Position numbers and translations under genes: made by a program. Of a stretch of 48,706 bases of DNA, positions 10,313-18,494 are shown in pieces (the first letter of the stretch is position 1; each line of letters opens with the position of its first letter). The notes under the pieces are model-generated. The model had not been told where the DNA came from. It worked only from the letters and a program-made list of their open reading frames with translations, and searched no databases. This DNA is from Candidatus Staskawiczbacteria bacterium (GTDB lineage: Bacteria; Patescibacteriota; Minisyncoccia; Minisyncoccales; Staskawiczbacteraceae): assembly GCA_026395295.1 (NCBI GenBank), contig JAPLYZ010000020.1, positions 1 to 48,706 on the forward strand. The letters are read 5' to 3'.

Positions 10313-11653
10313 TTAAAATTTATCTGCTAATTTATAAATGTCTCCTGCGCCCATAATAATTAACACATCGTCGGATTTTATATTTTTTTTAACGTAGCTT
10401 TCCGTTGCGCTTAACGAAAAATATAAGATATTTTCTTTGCTAATTTTCTTAACTAATTTTTCAGATGAAACCTCTGAATTAATTTTTTTGGTCTCCCTTC
10501 CTGCCACGTCATAAATATCTATGATAATTATTTTGTCTGTTTGAGCTTTGCGGAAAGTTTTCACAAAATCATTGAATAAATAATAAGTTCTTTGATGCTG
10601 GTGAGGCTGAAAAACACACCAGATGGTTTTATCAGGATACTTCTCTCTTGCAGCTTTCAATGTTGCTGAAATTTCACTGGGATGATGCCCATAATCAGAC
10701 ACAACTGTTATCTTTTTATCTCCGGCCTTGCCTTCTTTTACCTCGAACCTTCTCCAGGTTCCTTCAAATTCCGACAACGCGCTAAAAGAAAGTTCATCGG
10801 GAATTCCCAATATCCTCGCCACTTGCAAAACTGCCAAAGCGTTGGATATATTGTGTTCTCCGGGCACTTTTAAAATTTTTCTTAGTTTTTTTGCTTCACC
10901 GTCATTGCGAGCGAAACGAAGCAATCTTTGATTTTTGTCATTCCCGCGAAAGCGGGAATCCAGATTGCTTCGTCGTCCGAAGCTCCTCGCAATGACACTT
11001 AAATTTTTATCGTCACCGTTAAATACCAAAAATCCATCATCCGACAGTCGCATAATAAAGTCCCTGAACGCTTTTTTGACATTGGAAAAAGTCTTAAAAT
11101 AATCTAAGTGCTCTTTATCAACATTGGTTACCACAATAATTTTTGGCGAGTAGTGCAAAAAAGATGAATCGTATTCGCAAGCTTCAATAACCAAAAATTT
11201 CCCTTTGCCTTCTCTAAAATTACTGTTTCCAAACTCTTTTACTTTTGTTCCAACGATGACTGTGGGGTCGAGCCCGGCTTTTGCCAAAACTAAAGCCAGC
11301 ATTGCGGTTGTTGTGCTTTTCCCATGAGCTCCGGCAATTGCAATTGTGTAATATTCTTTTGTTAAATCTCCTAAAGCCTCGGGGTAAGACAAACATTCAA
11401 CCCCCTTCTCTTTGTAAAATTTTAACTCGGGGTTATCTTTTTTAACAGCAGGACTATAAACCACTAAATCCAGATTTTCTTTTACATTTTCAGCGGAATT
11501 GCCAATAAAAATTTTTACTCCTTTTTCTTTTAAAAAATCTGTGATTTCCGAAGCAACCAAATCAGAGCCACTCACCTCGTGGCCTTTTGACAAATAGTAC
11601 TGAGCCAGTGCCGACACCCCGATTCCGCCTACGCCAATTAAATGTATCTTCAT
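10313..11653 (-). CDS. murC: UDP-N-acetylmuramate--L-alanine ligase; start at MKIHLIGVGGIG; carries a 32-codon palindromic repeat in frame
   Basis: IGVGGIGVSALAQYYLSKGHEVSGSD, AGAHGKSTTTAML, TNVDKEHLDYF, VPGEHNISNALA, YGHHPSEI. Confidence 0.93.
   Translation of the reverse strand: MKIHLIGVGGIGVSALAQYYLSKGHEVSGSDLVASEITDFLKEKGVKIFIGNSAENVKENLDLVVYSPAVKKDNPELKFYKEKGVECLSYPEALGDLTKEYYTIAIAGAHGKSTTTAMLALVLAKAGLDPTVIVGTKVKEFGNSNFREGKGKFLVIEACEYDSSFLHYSPKIIVVTNVDKEHLDYFKTFSNVKKAFRDFIMRLSDDGFLVFNGDDKNLSVIARSFGRRSNLDSRFRGNDKNQRLLRFARNDGEAKKLRKILKVPGEHNISNALAVLQVARILGIPDELSFSALSEFEGTWRRFEVKEGKAGDKKITVVSDYGHHPSEISATLKAAREKYPDKTIWCVFQPHQHQRTYYLFNDFVKTFRKAQTDKIIIIDIYDVAGRETKKINSEVSSEKLVKKISKENILYFSLSATESYVKKNIKSDDVLIIMGAGDIYKLADKF
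10901..10996. repeat. Palindromic repeat element nested inside murC
   Basis: Outer arms GTCATTGCGAG...CTCGCAATGAC with AAGCAATCT...AGATTGCTT, inner perfect hairpin ATTCCCGC-GAAA-GCGGGAAT (10940..10959); total 96 bp = 32 codons. Confidence 0.9.
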
Positions 11654-11660
11654 ATTATTT

Positions 11661-11831
11661 TTATTTTTTTGGCAAGTGTTTTTGGAGGCACTCATCGCAA
11701 ATGCCATGAGTTATTCCCGACTCGCCCTCAACTTCTTTTTCTCCTATTTCTTTTCTACACCAAGCGCAAACAATTTTCATAATCGCTTTTTTACCTTCTG
11801 GTTGCTCTTTCCTTGTTTCTGAATTTTCCAT
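11661..11831 (-). CDS. 56-aa small zinc-ribbon protein not in the supplied ORF track
   Basis: Reads MENSETRKEQPEGKKAIMKIVCAWCRKEIGEKEVEGESGITHGICDECLQKHLPKK*; CxxC...CxxC. Confidence 0.7.
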   Translation of the reverse strand: MENSETRKEQPEGKKAIMKIVCAWCRKEIGEKEVEGESGITHGICDECLQKHLPKK

Positions 11832-11912
11832 ATTTTTGTTATTGAATAATTTAAAACAAACCTACAATTCCATACATCCCTTGTTCGCGCGAATAAGGGT
11901 ATTATTTTGTAA

Positions 11913-12482
11913 TTACAATTTTAGATTGTGGGATTCTAAAATTGTGTAAACAGGCCCGCCTCTTTTCATTTCTGATTCCATTACTTCAATGGACTCCACA
12001 TCGAATGGCAAATCAAACATTCCGTTTATTTCCGGTCTTTCTTCTGGTTCAATCTGTTTCCATGCAAAAGAGCTAATACGAGCCAAAGTAATATGCGGAG
12101 CGAATGTCCTATTTTCCGGCACAAATTTAACTTTTTCTGTTAAAGAATTTTCCAGGTCTTCGCGAAGCAAAGACAGTTCTTCTGACTTCTCCCCTTCCGC
12201 CCAAACCATTTTTGGAGGCAACTTTTTCGGAGGACCATACAAAATCTGATTTACATTCAAAGAAAATGAACTGTGCCTTTCTGCAACTTCTTTTGCAACC
12301 AAACAAACTTCGCCGATTTCTTCATCGGTCAAAGTGCCCAAAAACTCCAAGGTAATATGCAAATTATCTTTTGGCGTCCATTTCGCAGGAAGTTCCGCAA
12401 ATTTTTCCGAATACGCAAACAACTCTCTCTTTACTTCCTCCGGCAAATTTATAGCAATAAAAACTCTGTGTCTCTTTTCCAT
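11913..12482 (-). CDS. thpR: RNA 2',3'-cyclic phosphodiesterase (2'-5' RNA ligase family)
   Basis: Two HxT motifs: NLHITLEFLG and PHITLARI. Confidence 0.88.
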   Translation of the reverse strand: MEKRHRVFIAINLPEEVKRELFAYSEKFAELPAKWTPKDNLHITLEFLGTLTDEEIGEVCLVAKEVAERHSSFSLNVNQILYGPPKKLPPKMVWAEGEKSEELSLLREDLENSLTEKVKFVPENRTFAPHITLARISSFAWKQIEPEERPEINGMFDLPFDVESIEVMESEMKRGGPVYTILESHNLKL

Positions 12483-12550
12483 ATATGTTTTTCATTCTAT
12501 CAGAATAATCCGTGCTACTCAACCTCAAACAACCGAACTCGAACAACTGG

Positions 12551-12584
12551 GTTCATAATTTACGCGATAGCGTATTTTATGAAC
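12551..12584. repeat. Imperfect palindrome, left copy
   Basis: GTTCATAATTTACGCGATAGCGTATTTTATGAAC; arms GTTCATAA/TTATGAAC, inner TACGC-GATA-GCGTA. Confidence 0.9.
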
Positions 12585-12599
12585 TACCTTAAAATTTAA

Positions 12600-13145
12600 T
12601 TATTTTATTTTAAACAATTTTTTAAAATACGCTTCGTTGTCGACATATTCCAATACAGCAAAACGAACAAACTTATCAAGCTCAAAATAATTAACTAAAA
12701 GCTCTATTTCCCTTTTACATTCTACCGGAGTTATAAAAACGCTTTTCTGGAGTTCCCGAAAACCAATGAATTTTAGCTTGCGGCGCAAGGCATCTCTGCC
12801 TCTTTTATATTTTTCTGGGATATCAAAAGACACCATCCTCCATTTCCCGTCCCACTTTTCTTTTTTATTCTTAAGATTGTTTAAACGAAAGCCTAACGAT
12901 TTTAATTTCCCTTTTTTAGTTAAAGTCAATCTGACGAATCCATTTTTAGAAACCTCTTTATCAATAAGATCTAATTTATATAGATACTTAATCCCTTCTG
13001 TTAATTCCTGTTTGCTTATTTTATTCCATTCACGGGAAATAGCCCCTAAAACTCTTCTCTGTTGCCCCGGAGTAATACTATAACCAAAAGCAATGCCGGC
13101 CAACAAAAGCAGTAAAATTTTTTCTTTGGTTACATTCATATACAA
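12600..13145 (-). CDS. PaaX-like winged-helix protein with Cas2-like C-terminal domain
   Basis: N-terminal wHTH; KWRMVSFDIPEKYKRGRDALRRKLKFIGFRELQKSVFITPVECKREIELLVNYFEL resembles Cas2/PaaX ferredoxin-like fold. Confidence 0.75.
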   Translation of the reverse strand: MYMNVTKEKILLLLLAGIAFGYSITPGQQRRVLGAISREWNKISKQELTEGIKYLYKLDLIDKEVSKNGFVRLTLTKKGKLKSLGFRLNNLKNKKEKWDGKWRMVSFDIPEKYKRGRDALRRKLKFIGFRELQKSVFITPVECKREIELLVNYFELDKFVRFAVLEYVDNEAYFKKLFKIK

Positions 13146-13215
13146 CTATTTAGCTTTTTATATTTTTTCATGACTTTTTTATATCTTAATTAACAGTATC
13201 ACAAAACACCAGCCA

Positions 13216-13249
13216 GTTCAATAATTACGCTATCGCGTGAAATATGAAC
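13216..13249. repeat. Imperfect palindrome, right copy (inverted relative to left copy)
   Basis: GTTCAATAATTACGCTATCGCGTGAAATATGAAC; same GTTCA-N6-ACGC-N4-GCGT-N6-TGAAC architecture with loop TATC = reverse complement of GATA. Confidence 0.9.
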
Positions 13250-13357
13250 TGCCTACTTATGGTTAAATACTATCACAATTTTTATCAAAAAAAACAAAAC
13301 CTGTAAAAAAAGAAGCCCGATTCATTCGAGCTTGATAGTTGTCCATGACATATCAGG

Positions 13358-13564
13358 TCATTCACTCAACCAAGGAAGCAAATCAATCACTTCGACATCT
13401 TTGGATTCATGCCACTCGCCGTCGAAGTGCACGCGCTTACCAACTGGTCGGTTGTTTAATCCCTCAGGATCTTGATGGGCGAGACGTATTACTACATCCC
13501 TCGGTTCCCCACCTTTGACTTTGACCCTGAGCCTGCAGGTTTGTCGGCACTGAGTTATGTCCAT
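13358..13564 (-). CDS. Small hypothetical protein
   Basis: 68-aa ORF with strong upstream SD (AAAGGAGG) and a downstream hairpin followed by a T run. Confidence 0.5.
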   Translation of the reverse strand: MDITQCRQTCRLRVKVKGGEPRDVVIRLAHQDPEGLNNRPVGKRVHFDGEWHESKDVEVIDLLPWLSE

Positions 13565-13706
13565 AAGCTTTTTGGTATTTTTGTTGAGGGTTCATCAAGG
13601 CCTCCTTTCGAGAGCCAACCCGTTTTGAAGAACTAAGTTTATAATAGCATACAAAAAATACCCTGTCAATGGTGGCACTTGCTTTTCTTTGTGATACAAT
13701 TTATTT

Positions 13707-14411
13707 ATGGCAAACAAGGAAATTGCGAAAATATTCAGAGATATGGCGGAGTTGCTCAATATTCGGGGCGATAGCGCGTTTCATATAAATGCTTACATAA
13801 AAGCCGCTGCGTATTTGGAGGCTTTGCAAACTGATGTTTCGGAGTTGTACGGTAACCCTCCTTCGCCAAAGGCTTCGGAAGGGCAAAAAAACAAATGGAA
13901 AGTTTTTTTGGTTCCAAAAATAATTGGTGATAAAAACGCCAAGAAAATTGAAGAGTATATAAAACACGGAAAAATCAAAGAGTTTGAAGAATTAGAAGAA
14001 GAAACAGCAATTAGGCAAGTCATCACACATTTTTTTATGTCAAAAGGGTTAAGCTTGCAAGAATTGAAAGAAAATGCTAAAAAGAGGAAAATAATATATT
14101 CCAGATTTACCAAACCAGCTAAGCAATTGCTGGAATTGGCTGGCTCAATTGAAAAGGCAAAATCTGCCATTGATACTGTAGCACAATGGGCAAGCACCAG
14201 AAAACTTGATTATGCCATTGAAACCGTTTTCAAAAAATGGCTGGAATTAGACAGATTAAAACCAAAAGAAATAGTTAAAAAACCATTTTACAAAGGCGAC
14301 CCCATGATTTGGTCCGAATCTAAAAAGAAATGGTTTGTAATTTCAAAATACGGCGAGTGGTTAGAATTCGCCGACAAACAATCCACTATTGAGTGGAGAA
14401 CTATAGAATAA
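13707..14411 (+). CDS. Hypothetical protein with N-terminal PolX-like helix-hairpin-helix segment
   Basis: NKEIAKIFRDMAELLNIRGDSAFHINAYIKAAAYLEAL ... KKIEEYIKHGKIKEFEEL resembles the PolX N-terminus; no polymerase catalytic domain. Confidence 0.6.
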   Translation: MANKEIAKIFRDMAELLNIRGDSAFHINAYIKAAAYLEALQTDVSELYGNPPSPKASEGQKNKWKVFLVPKIIGDKNAKKIEEYIKHGKIKEFEELEEETAIRQVITHFFMSKGLSLQELKENAKKRKIIYSRFTKPAKQLLELAGSIEKAKSAIDTVAQWASTRKLDYAIETVFKKWLELDRLKPKEIVKKPFYKGDPMIWSESKKKWFVISKYGEWLEFADKQSTIEWRTIE

Positions 14412-14427
14412 AATTAAAAAATATAAC

Positions 14428-14988
14428 ATGCTTACACATACAGATTTGCATCCAGGCATACAATTTATTTATGAAGGCCAGCCATGGGAGGTTTTAGAGG
14501 CCAATATGATGAAAACCGCCCAAAGAAGGCCGGTTATTCAAAGCAAAATAAAAAATTTAATAGATGGCAGAGTCCAAGAGAAAAACTTCCAGCAGGGAGA
14601 TGTTTTTGACGAAGCTGATTTGGAAAAGCGAGAAATAAAATATCTTTACACCACAAAGGGGCAATTTTTTTTCTGTGAACCGAAAGACCCGGCGAAAAGA
14701 TTCTCTTTTACCGAAGCTCAAATTGGGACTCAGGCAAAATTTTTAAGACCAAACGAAATTGTTACCGGAATTGTTTTTGAAGAAAAAATTATCACTTTTA
14801 AACTGCCTATAAAAGTCCAACTGAAAGTTAAAGAAACAGCCCCGGGGCTTAAGGGCGACAGGGCCCAGGCAGGAACTAAAGAAGCCACCTTGGAATCGGG
14901 CGCGGTTATCCAGGTGCCCCTGTTTATTGAGGAAGGAGATGTAATTGAGGTCAACACAGAAGTTGGCCAATACGTAAAACGCGCATAA
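14428..14988 (+). CDS. efp: Translation elongation factor P
   Basis: MLTHTDLHPGIQFIYEGQPWEVLEA, FCEPKDPAKRFSF, APGLKGDRAQAGTKEATLESGAVIQVPLFIEEGDVIEVNTEVGQYVKR. Confidence 0.92.
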   Translation: MLTHTDLHPGIQFIYEGQPWEVLEANMMKTAQRRPVIQSKIKNLIDGRVQEKNFQQGDVFDEADLEKREIKYLYTTKGQFFFCEPKDPAKRFSFTEAQIGTQAKFLRPNEIVTGIVFEEKIITFKLPIKVQLKVKETAPGLKGDRAQAGTKEATLESGAVIQVPLFIEEGDVIEVNTEVGQYVKRA

Positions 14989-14990
14989 AT

Positions 14991-17531
14991 TTAGGCTTTT
15001 GAGGGCTTCCAGTAATGGAAATATACAAGTTTGACTATTTCGCTTGTTATAAAATAGGCGCCATTGAGCAAAAACACAATTAGCAATGGGATAATGGGCG
15101 GAGCCACAAAATGGAACCAGTTTTGCCCAATTTTTAAAAAGGGCAAAGCAACAACAAATATGGCATCTATTGCTGTAAGGAATATCAGCCAAAAACTTGG
15201 CCTTTTTGCTTTGTAAAAAAGCCCTTTTGTTCTAATAATATAAATAAGCAGAATCTCGGTTAAAATGCTTTCTATGTACCACAAGGTTTGGATGACTCCG
15301 GGCGACTGTTTGTAAAAAATTGAAAAAAAAATAAAATCAAATACTGTGCTGACCAGAGCCAAAGAAATAATTAGCGGCAAAACATTGTGAAGTTGATACA
15401 TTTTTGGCTTTCTCAACTCTTCGACATCCACGGAATCTGTGGCAACCGAAATCAACGGAAAATCTGACAAGATGTTTCCCAGCAAAATTTGCACCGGCAA
15501 CATAGGCAAAAAATCTATAAATAAAGAAATAACAGCAATTGAATAAAAATTCCCAAAGTTGCTTGCCAAGGCGCACTTTATGTATTTATTTATGTTGGCG
15601 AAAATCATTCTGCCATCTTTAATTCCATTAACAATCACTCTGAGATCTTTTTGCAAAAGAACAACATCTGAAGCATCTCTGGCAATATCTGATGCCTCAA
15701 CAACGGCAATTCCAACGTCGGCTGTTTTCAACGCCGGAGCATCATTGACTCCCTCGCCCATAAAACCAACCTCGTGTTTCTTTTGCAGAGATTTTATAAT
15801 TTTGTGTTTCATATCAGGAGATACTCTGGCAAAAACAATTTTTTCTTCACATGCGTCGTCAAACTCTTCTTGTGACAGCTCCTCTAATTCCTGCCCGGAA
15901 ATTAATTCTTCGGGCAATTCTGTCAGCCCGGTCCGCTTAGCCACATATCCTGCAACCTCTTTTGAATCTCCGGTAATAATTTTTATTCTGACTCCCAATT
16001 TCTTAGACAAATTCATTGCTTCCTTGGCAGTGGTTTTTATTGGATCTTCAAAAACAAAATACCCTAAAAATGTCAGCCCTTTTTCGTCTTCAGCTTTGAT
16101 GTCAATGGTTTTTGAACCAATTTTCTTAAAAGCCAAAGCTAAAACTCTCTTGCCTTCCCTGCCCTCTTTTTCTATATCTTCCTTTGTTTCTTTCCTGTCA
16201 AAATTACCGCTCATTCTGGAACAATTATTCAAAATAGACTCCGGAGCTCCCTTAACAATCAGAAATTTCTCACCACGCAAGGATTGGATCAAAAATGCAG
16301 ACCTCATTCTGTAAGAATCAAACGGCAGTTCTGAAATTATTTTAAATTTTTTCGACTCTCTTAAAATGTCTTCCGGAGCTCTCTGTAATAAAGCAGAATC
16401 AAACGGGTTTAAAAAATGTTTATATTCCGCCACGCTTAGCGTGGCAATTGGGACGCTTAGCGTCCCGTACAAAAAACATTTTTTCTTATCGGAAGAAACC
16501 GTTTTTTCCAAAGATAATTTGTTCTGCGTTAATGTTCCTGTTTTGTCAGCGCACAAAACTTCTATATTCCCTAAGTCTTCAATGGCAGACAGGCGTTTCA
16601 CAACCACGTTTTGCTTTGCCATTTTTAAGCTTCCCTCAGACAAAGCAAATGTTACCACAACCGGCAAAGCTTCGGGCAAAATGCTGACTATTAAAGCAAC
16701 AGAAAATAAAAGTATTTCCAATCCCACATTCAGACCTTTAATCAAGAGATTGGCGATCAAAATTAAAGTTATTGTTACGACAACAATTCTTAGAATTAAT
16801 TTACAGAAATATAAAATGCTTTTTTCGTAAGCGCTCTCTTTTTTTATCTCGGAAACCGTTTTTATAATAGTGCCGAAAACCGTGTCTTTTCCCGTGGAGA
16901 CAGCAATCCCCGTTGCTTTGCCCGATATTACAGAAGAGCCTGAAAAAATAATATTTTTTGCCTTAAAAATTTCTTTTTCTTCTCGGGCTAACGGATCTAT
17001 AACCTTAGAAACGGGGTTAGACTCTCCGGTGAGAACTGACTCATCTGCTAAAAAGTTTTGGACGCTTGTTACCCTCAAATCGGCGCAAACCTTATCGCCC
17101 GCCTCCAGCATAACAATATCCCCCGGAACTAAAAACTTTTCGTCAATAATTTCCTGCCTTGAATCTCTTAATACTTTAACCTTTTGCGGAATAAATTCCC
17201 TTAGAAGCGCTACCGCCTTTTCAGCTCGATATTCTTGAAAAAATCCGACAACAACGTTGATAATAATGAAAGCCAAAACCGCCAGACTGTCAACCAATTG
17301 GCCGATAAAAAAAGATATTACAGCTGCGGCTAAAAGCAAATAACAAAACGGAGATTTAAACTGCCTTATAAAAATGCTTAACGCGTTTGTATTTTTGACC
17401 TTCACCTCGTTCGGGCCGAATTTGGTCAAAGCAAAATTCGCCTGCTTTTTTGTGAGCCCGCTTTCGGAAGTTTTTAACAATTCCAAAACTTCTTTGACGC
17501 TTATGCTTGTATATTGTGAAAAGCTATTCAT
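14991..17531 (-). CDS. Cation-transporting P-type ATPase
   Basis: CADKTGTLTQNKLS, VLTGES, KGAPESIL, ITGDSKEVA, GEGVNDAPALKTADVGIAV. Confidence 0.95.
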   Translation of the reverse strand: MNSFSQYTSISVKEVLELLKTSESGLTKKQANFALTKFGPNEVKVKNTNALSIFIRQFKSPFCYLLLAAAVISFFIGQLVDSLAVLAFIIINVVVGFFQEYRAEKAVALLREFIPQKVKVLRDSRQEIIDEKFLVPGDIVMLEAGDKVCADLRVTSVQNFLADESVLTGESNPVSKVIDPLAREEKEIFKAKNIIFSGSSVISGKATGIAVSTGKDTVFGTIIKTVSEIKKESAYEKSILYFCKLILRIVVVTITLILIANLLIKGLNVGLEILLFSVALIVSILPEALPVVVTFALSEGSLKMAKQNVVVKRLSAIEDLGNIEVLCADKTGTLTQNKLSLEKTVSSDKKKCFLYGTLSVPIATLSVAEYKHFLNPFDSALLQRAPEDILRESKKFKIISELPFDSYRMRSAFLIQSLRGEKFLIVKGAPESILNNCSRMSGNFDRKETKEDIEKEGREGKRVLALAFKKIGSKTIDIKAEDEKGLTFLGYFVFEDPIKTTAKEAMNLSKKLGVRIKIITGDSKEVAGYVAKRTGLTELPEELISGQELEELSQEEFDDACEEKIVFARVSPDMKHKIIKSLQKKHEVGFMGEGVNDAPALKTADVGIAVVEASDIARDASDVVLLQKDLRVIVNGIKDGRMIFANINKYIKCALASNFGNFYSIAVISLFIDFLPMLPVQILLGNILSDFPLISVATDSVDVEELRKPKMYQLHNVLPLIISLALVSTVFDFIFFSIFYKQSPGVIQTLWYIESILTEILLIYIIRTKGLFYKAKRPSFWLIFLTAIDAIFVVALPFLKIGQNWFHFVAPPIIPLLIVFLLNGAYFITSEIVKLVYFHYWKPSKA
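16411..16484. repeat. Tandem-hairpin palindromic element inside the P-type ATPase gene
   Basis: GCCACGC-TTA-GCGTGGC (16429..16445) and GGGACGC-TTA-GCGTCCC (16450..16466) flanked by AAAAAATGTTT / AAAAACATTTTTT. Confidence 0.85.
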
Positions 17532-18490
17532 CTAAATGGATAAAATATTTCTACCAAAAGAAACAAGATATAAATTGAAAGAAAAATTAACCCTTCCATC
17601 TTGGTAATTTTTCTGCCGGTTCTGATGAAAATAAGGAAAATTAAAGAAGCCACTACGGTAAATATTCTGGTTGTTAAAAATGGAGACATATCTTTAATTT
17701 CAAACGGAGAAATTAAAGCGACTATTCCCAAAACCAATGTGGCGCAAACTATGACTGAACCCATTAGATCTCCTAAAATCATCCAATTCTCTCCGCGTCG
17801 TGCGGAAATGATGGAAAAATAGGTTTCCGGAAAACAATTTCCCAAACCAACGATTAAAATGCCCACCAGCGAAAGCGAAATTCCAAGCTTGATGGAAAAA
17901 AATTGGGCCGAGCTTATAACAAAATAAGAAGCCAAAAGCAACAGCGCCAACAAAGCGATAATTTTGAAAATGTTAACAACGAAACTTTTAAATCCTTTAA
18001 CCGGATTTTTTGGCCGGCCGGCATAAACTTTTTTGAATCTTTCCTCTTTGGAAAAAAGCCACCAAGTATATAAAACAAACGCTCCTAAAAGTATAAGCCC
18101 GTCTCCCCTGTCCAGTTTGCCGTCCCAAACCAAAATTATTGGCAAGATGGCAATTGCCGATGTAAAAATTGCCGACTTTTGCACCATTTCGTTTTCAGCC
18201 GGCAAAAATTTTGAGCCAAAAAGCACTGCTATTGCCATAACCAGAGTCAGGTCAACCAAATTGCCTCCAACAATGTCGCCAAAAGATATTTGGGGCATAT
18301 GGCGCAGGGCGGCGCTGACGTCAACAAATAGGTTTGGCAGAGAAGCGGCGAATGCCATTACAAAAAAAGCAGTAACAAACTCTCTCCAACGCAAATATTT
18401 GGCAATATCAACCAGTGTTGCCACCAGTTTTGAGCTTAGCCATGAAAGAATGAATATTGATGCGATGAAAATTGCGATTTCAGTTGCCAT
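17528..18490 (-). CDS. Sodium/calcium exchanger family (CaCA) membrane protein
   Basis: AASLPNLFVDVSAALRHMPQISFGDIVGGNLVDLTLV and LVGILIVGLGNCFPETYFSIISARRGENWMILGDLMGSVI alpha repeats. Confidence 0.85.
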   Translation of the reverse strand: MATEIAIFIASIFILSWLSSKLVATLVDIAKYLRWREFVTAFFVMAFAASLPNLFVDVSAALRHMPQISFGDIVGGNLVDLTLVMAIAVLFGSKFLPAENEMVQKSAIFTSAIAILPIILVWDGKLDRGDGLILLGAFVLYTWWLFSKEERFKKVYAGRPKNPVKGFKSFVVNIFKIIALLALLLLASYFVISSAQFFSIKLGISLSLVGILIVGLGNCFPETYFSIISARRGENWMILGDLMGSVIVCATLVLGIVALISPFEIKDMSPFLTTRIFTVVASLIFLIFIRTGRKITKMEGLIFLSIYILFLLVEIFYPFR

Positions 18491-18494
18491 AAAA

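Noticed and set aside
12600-13145. Annotating the Cas2-like protein as part of a CRISPR-Cas system
   Set aside because: No repeats-spacers array, cas1 or other cas gene is visible; the N-terminal wHTH fits a PaaX-like protein.
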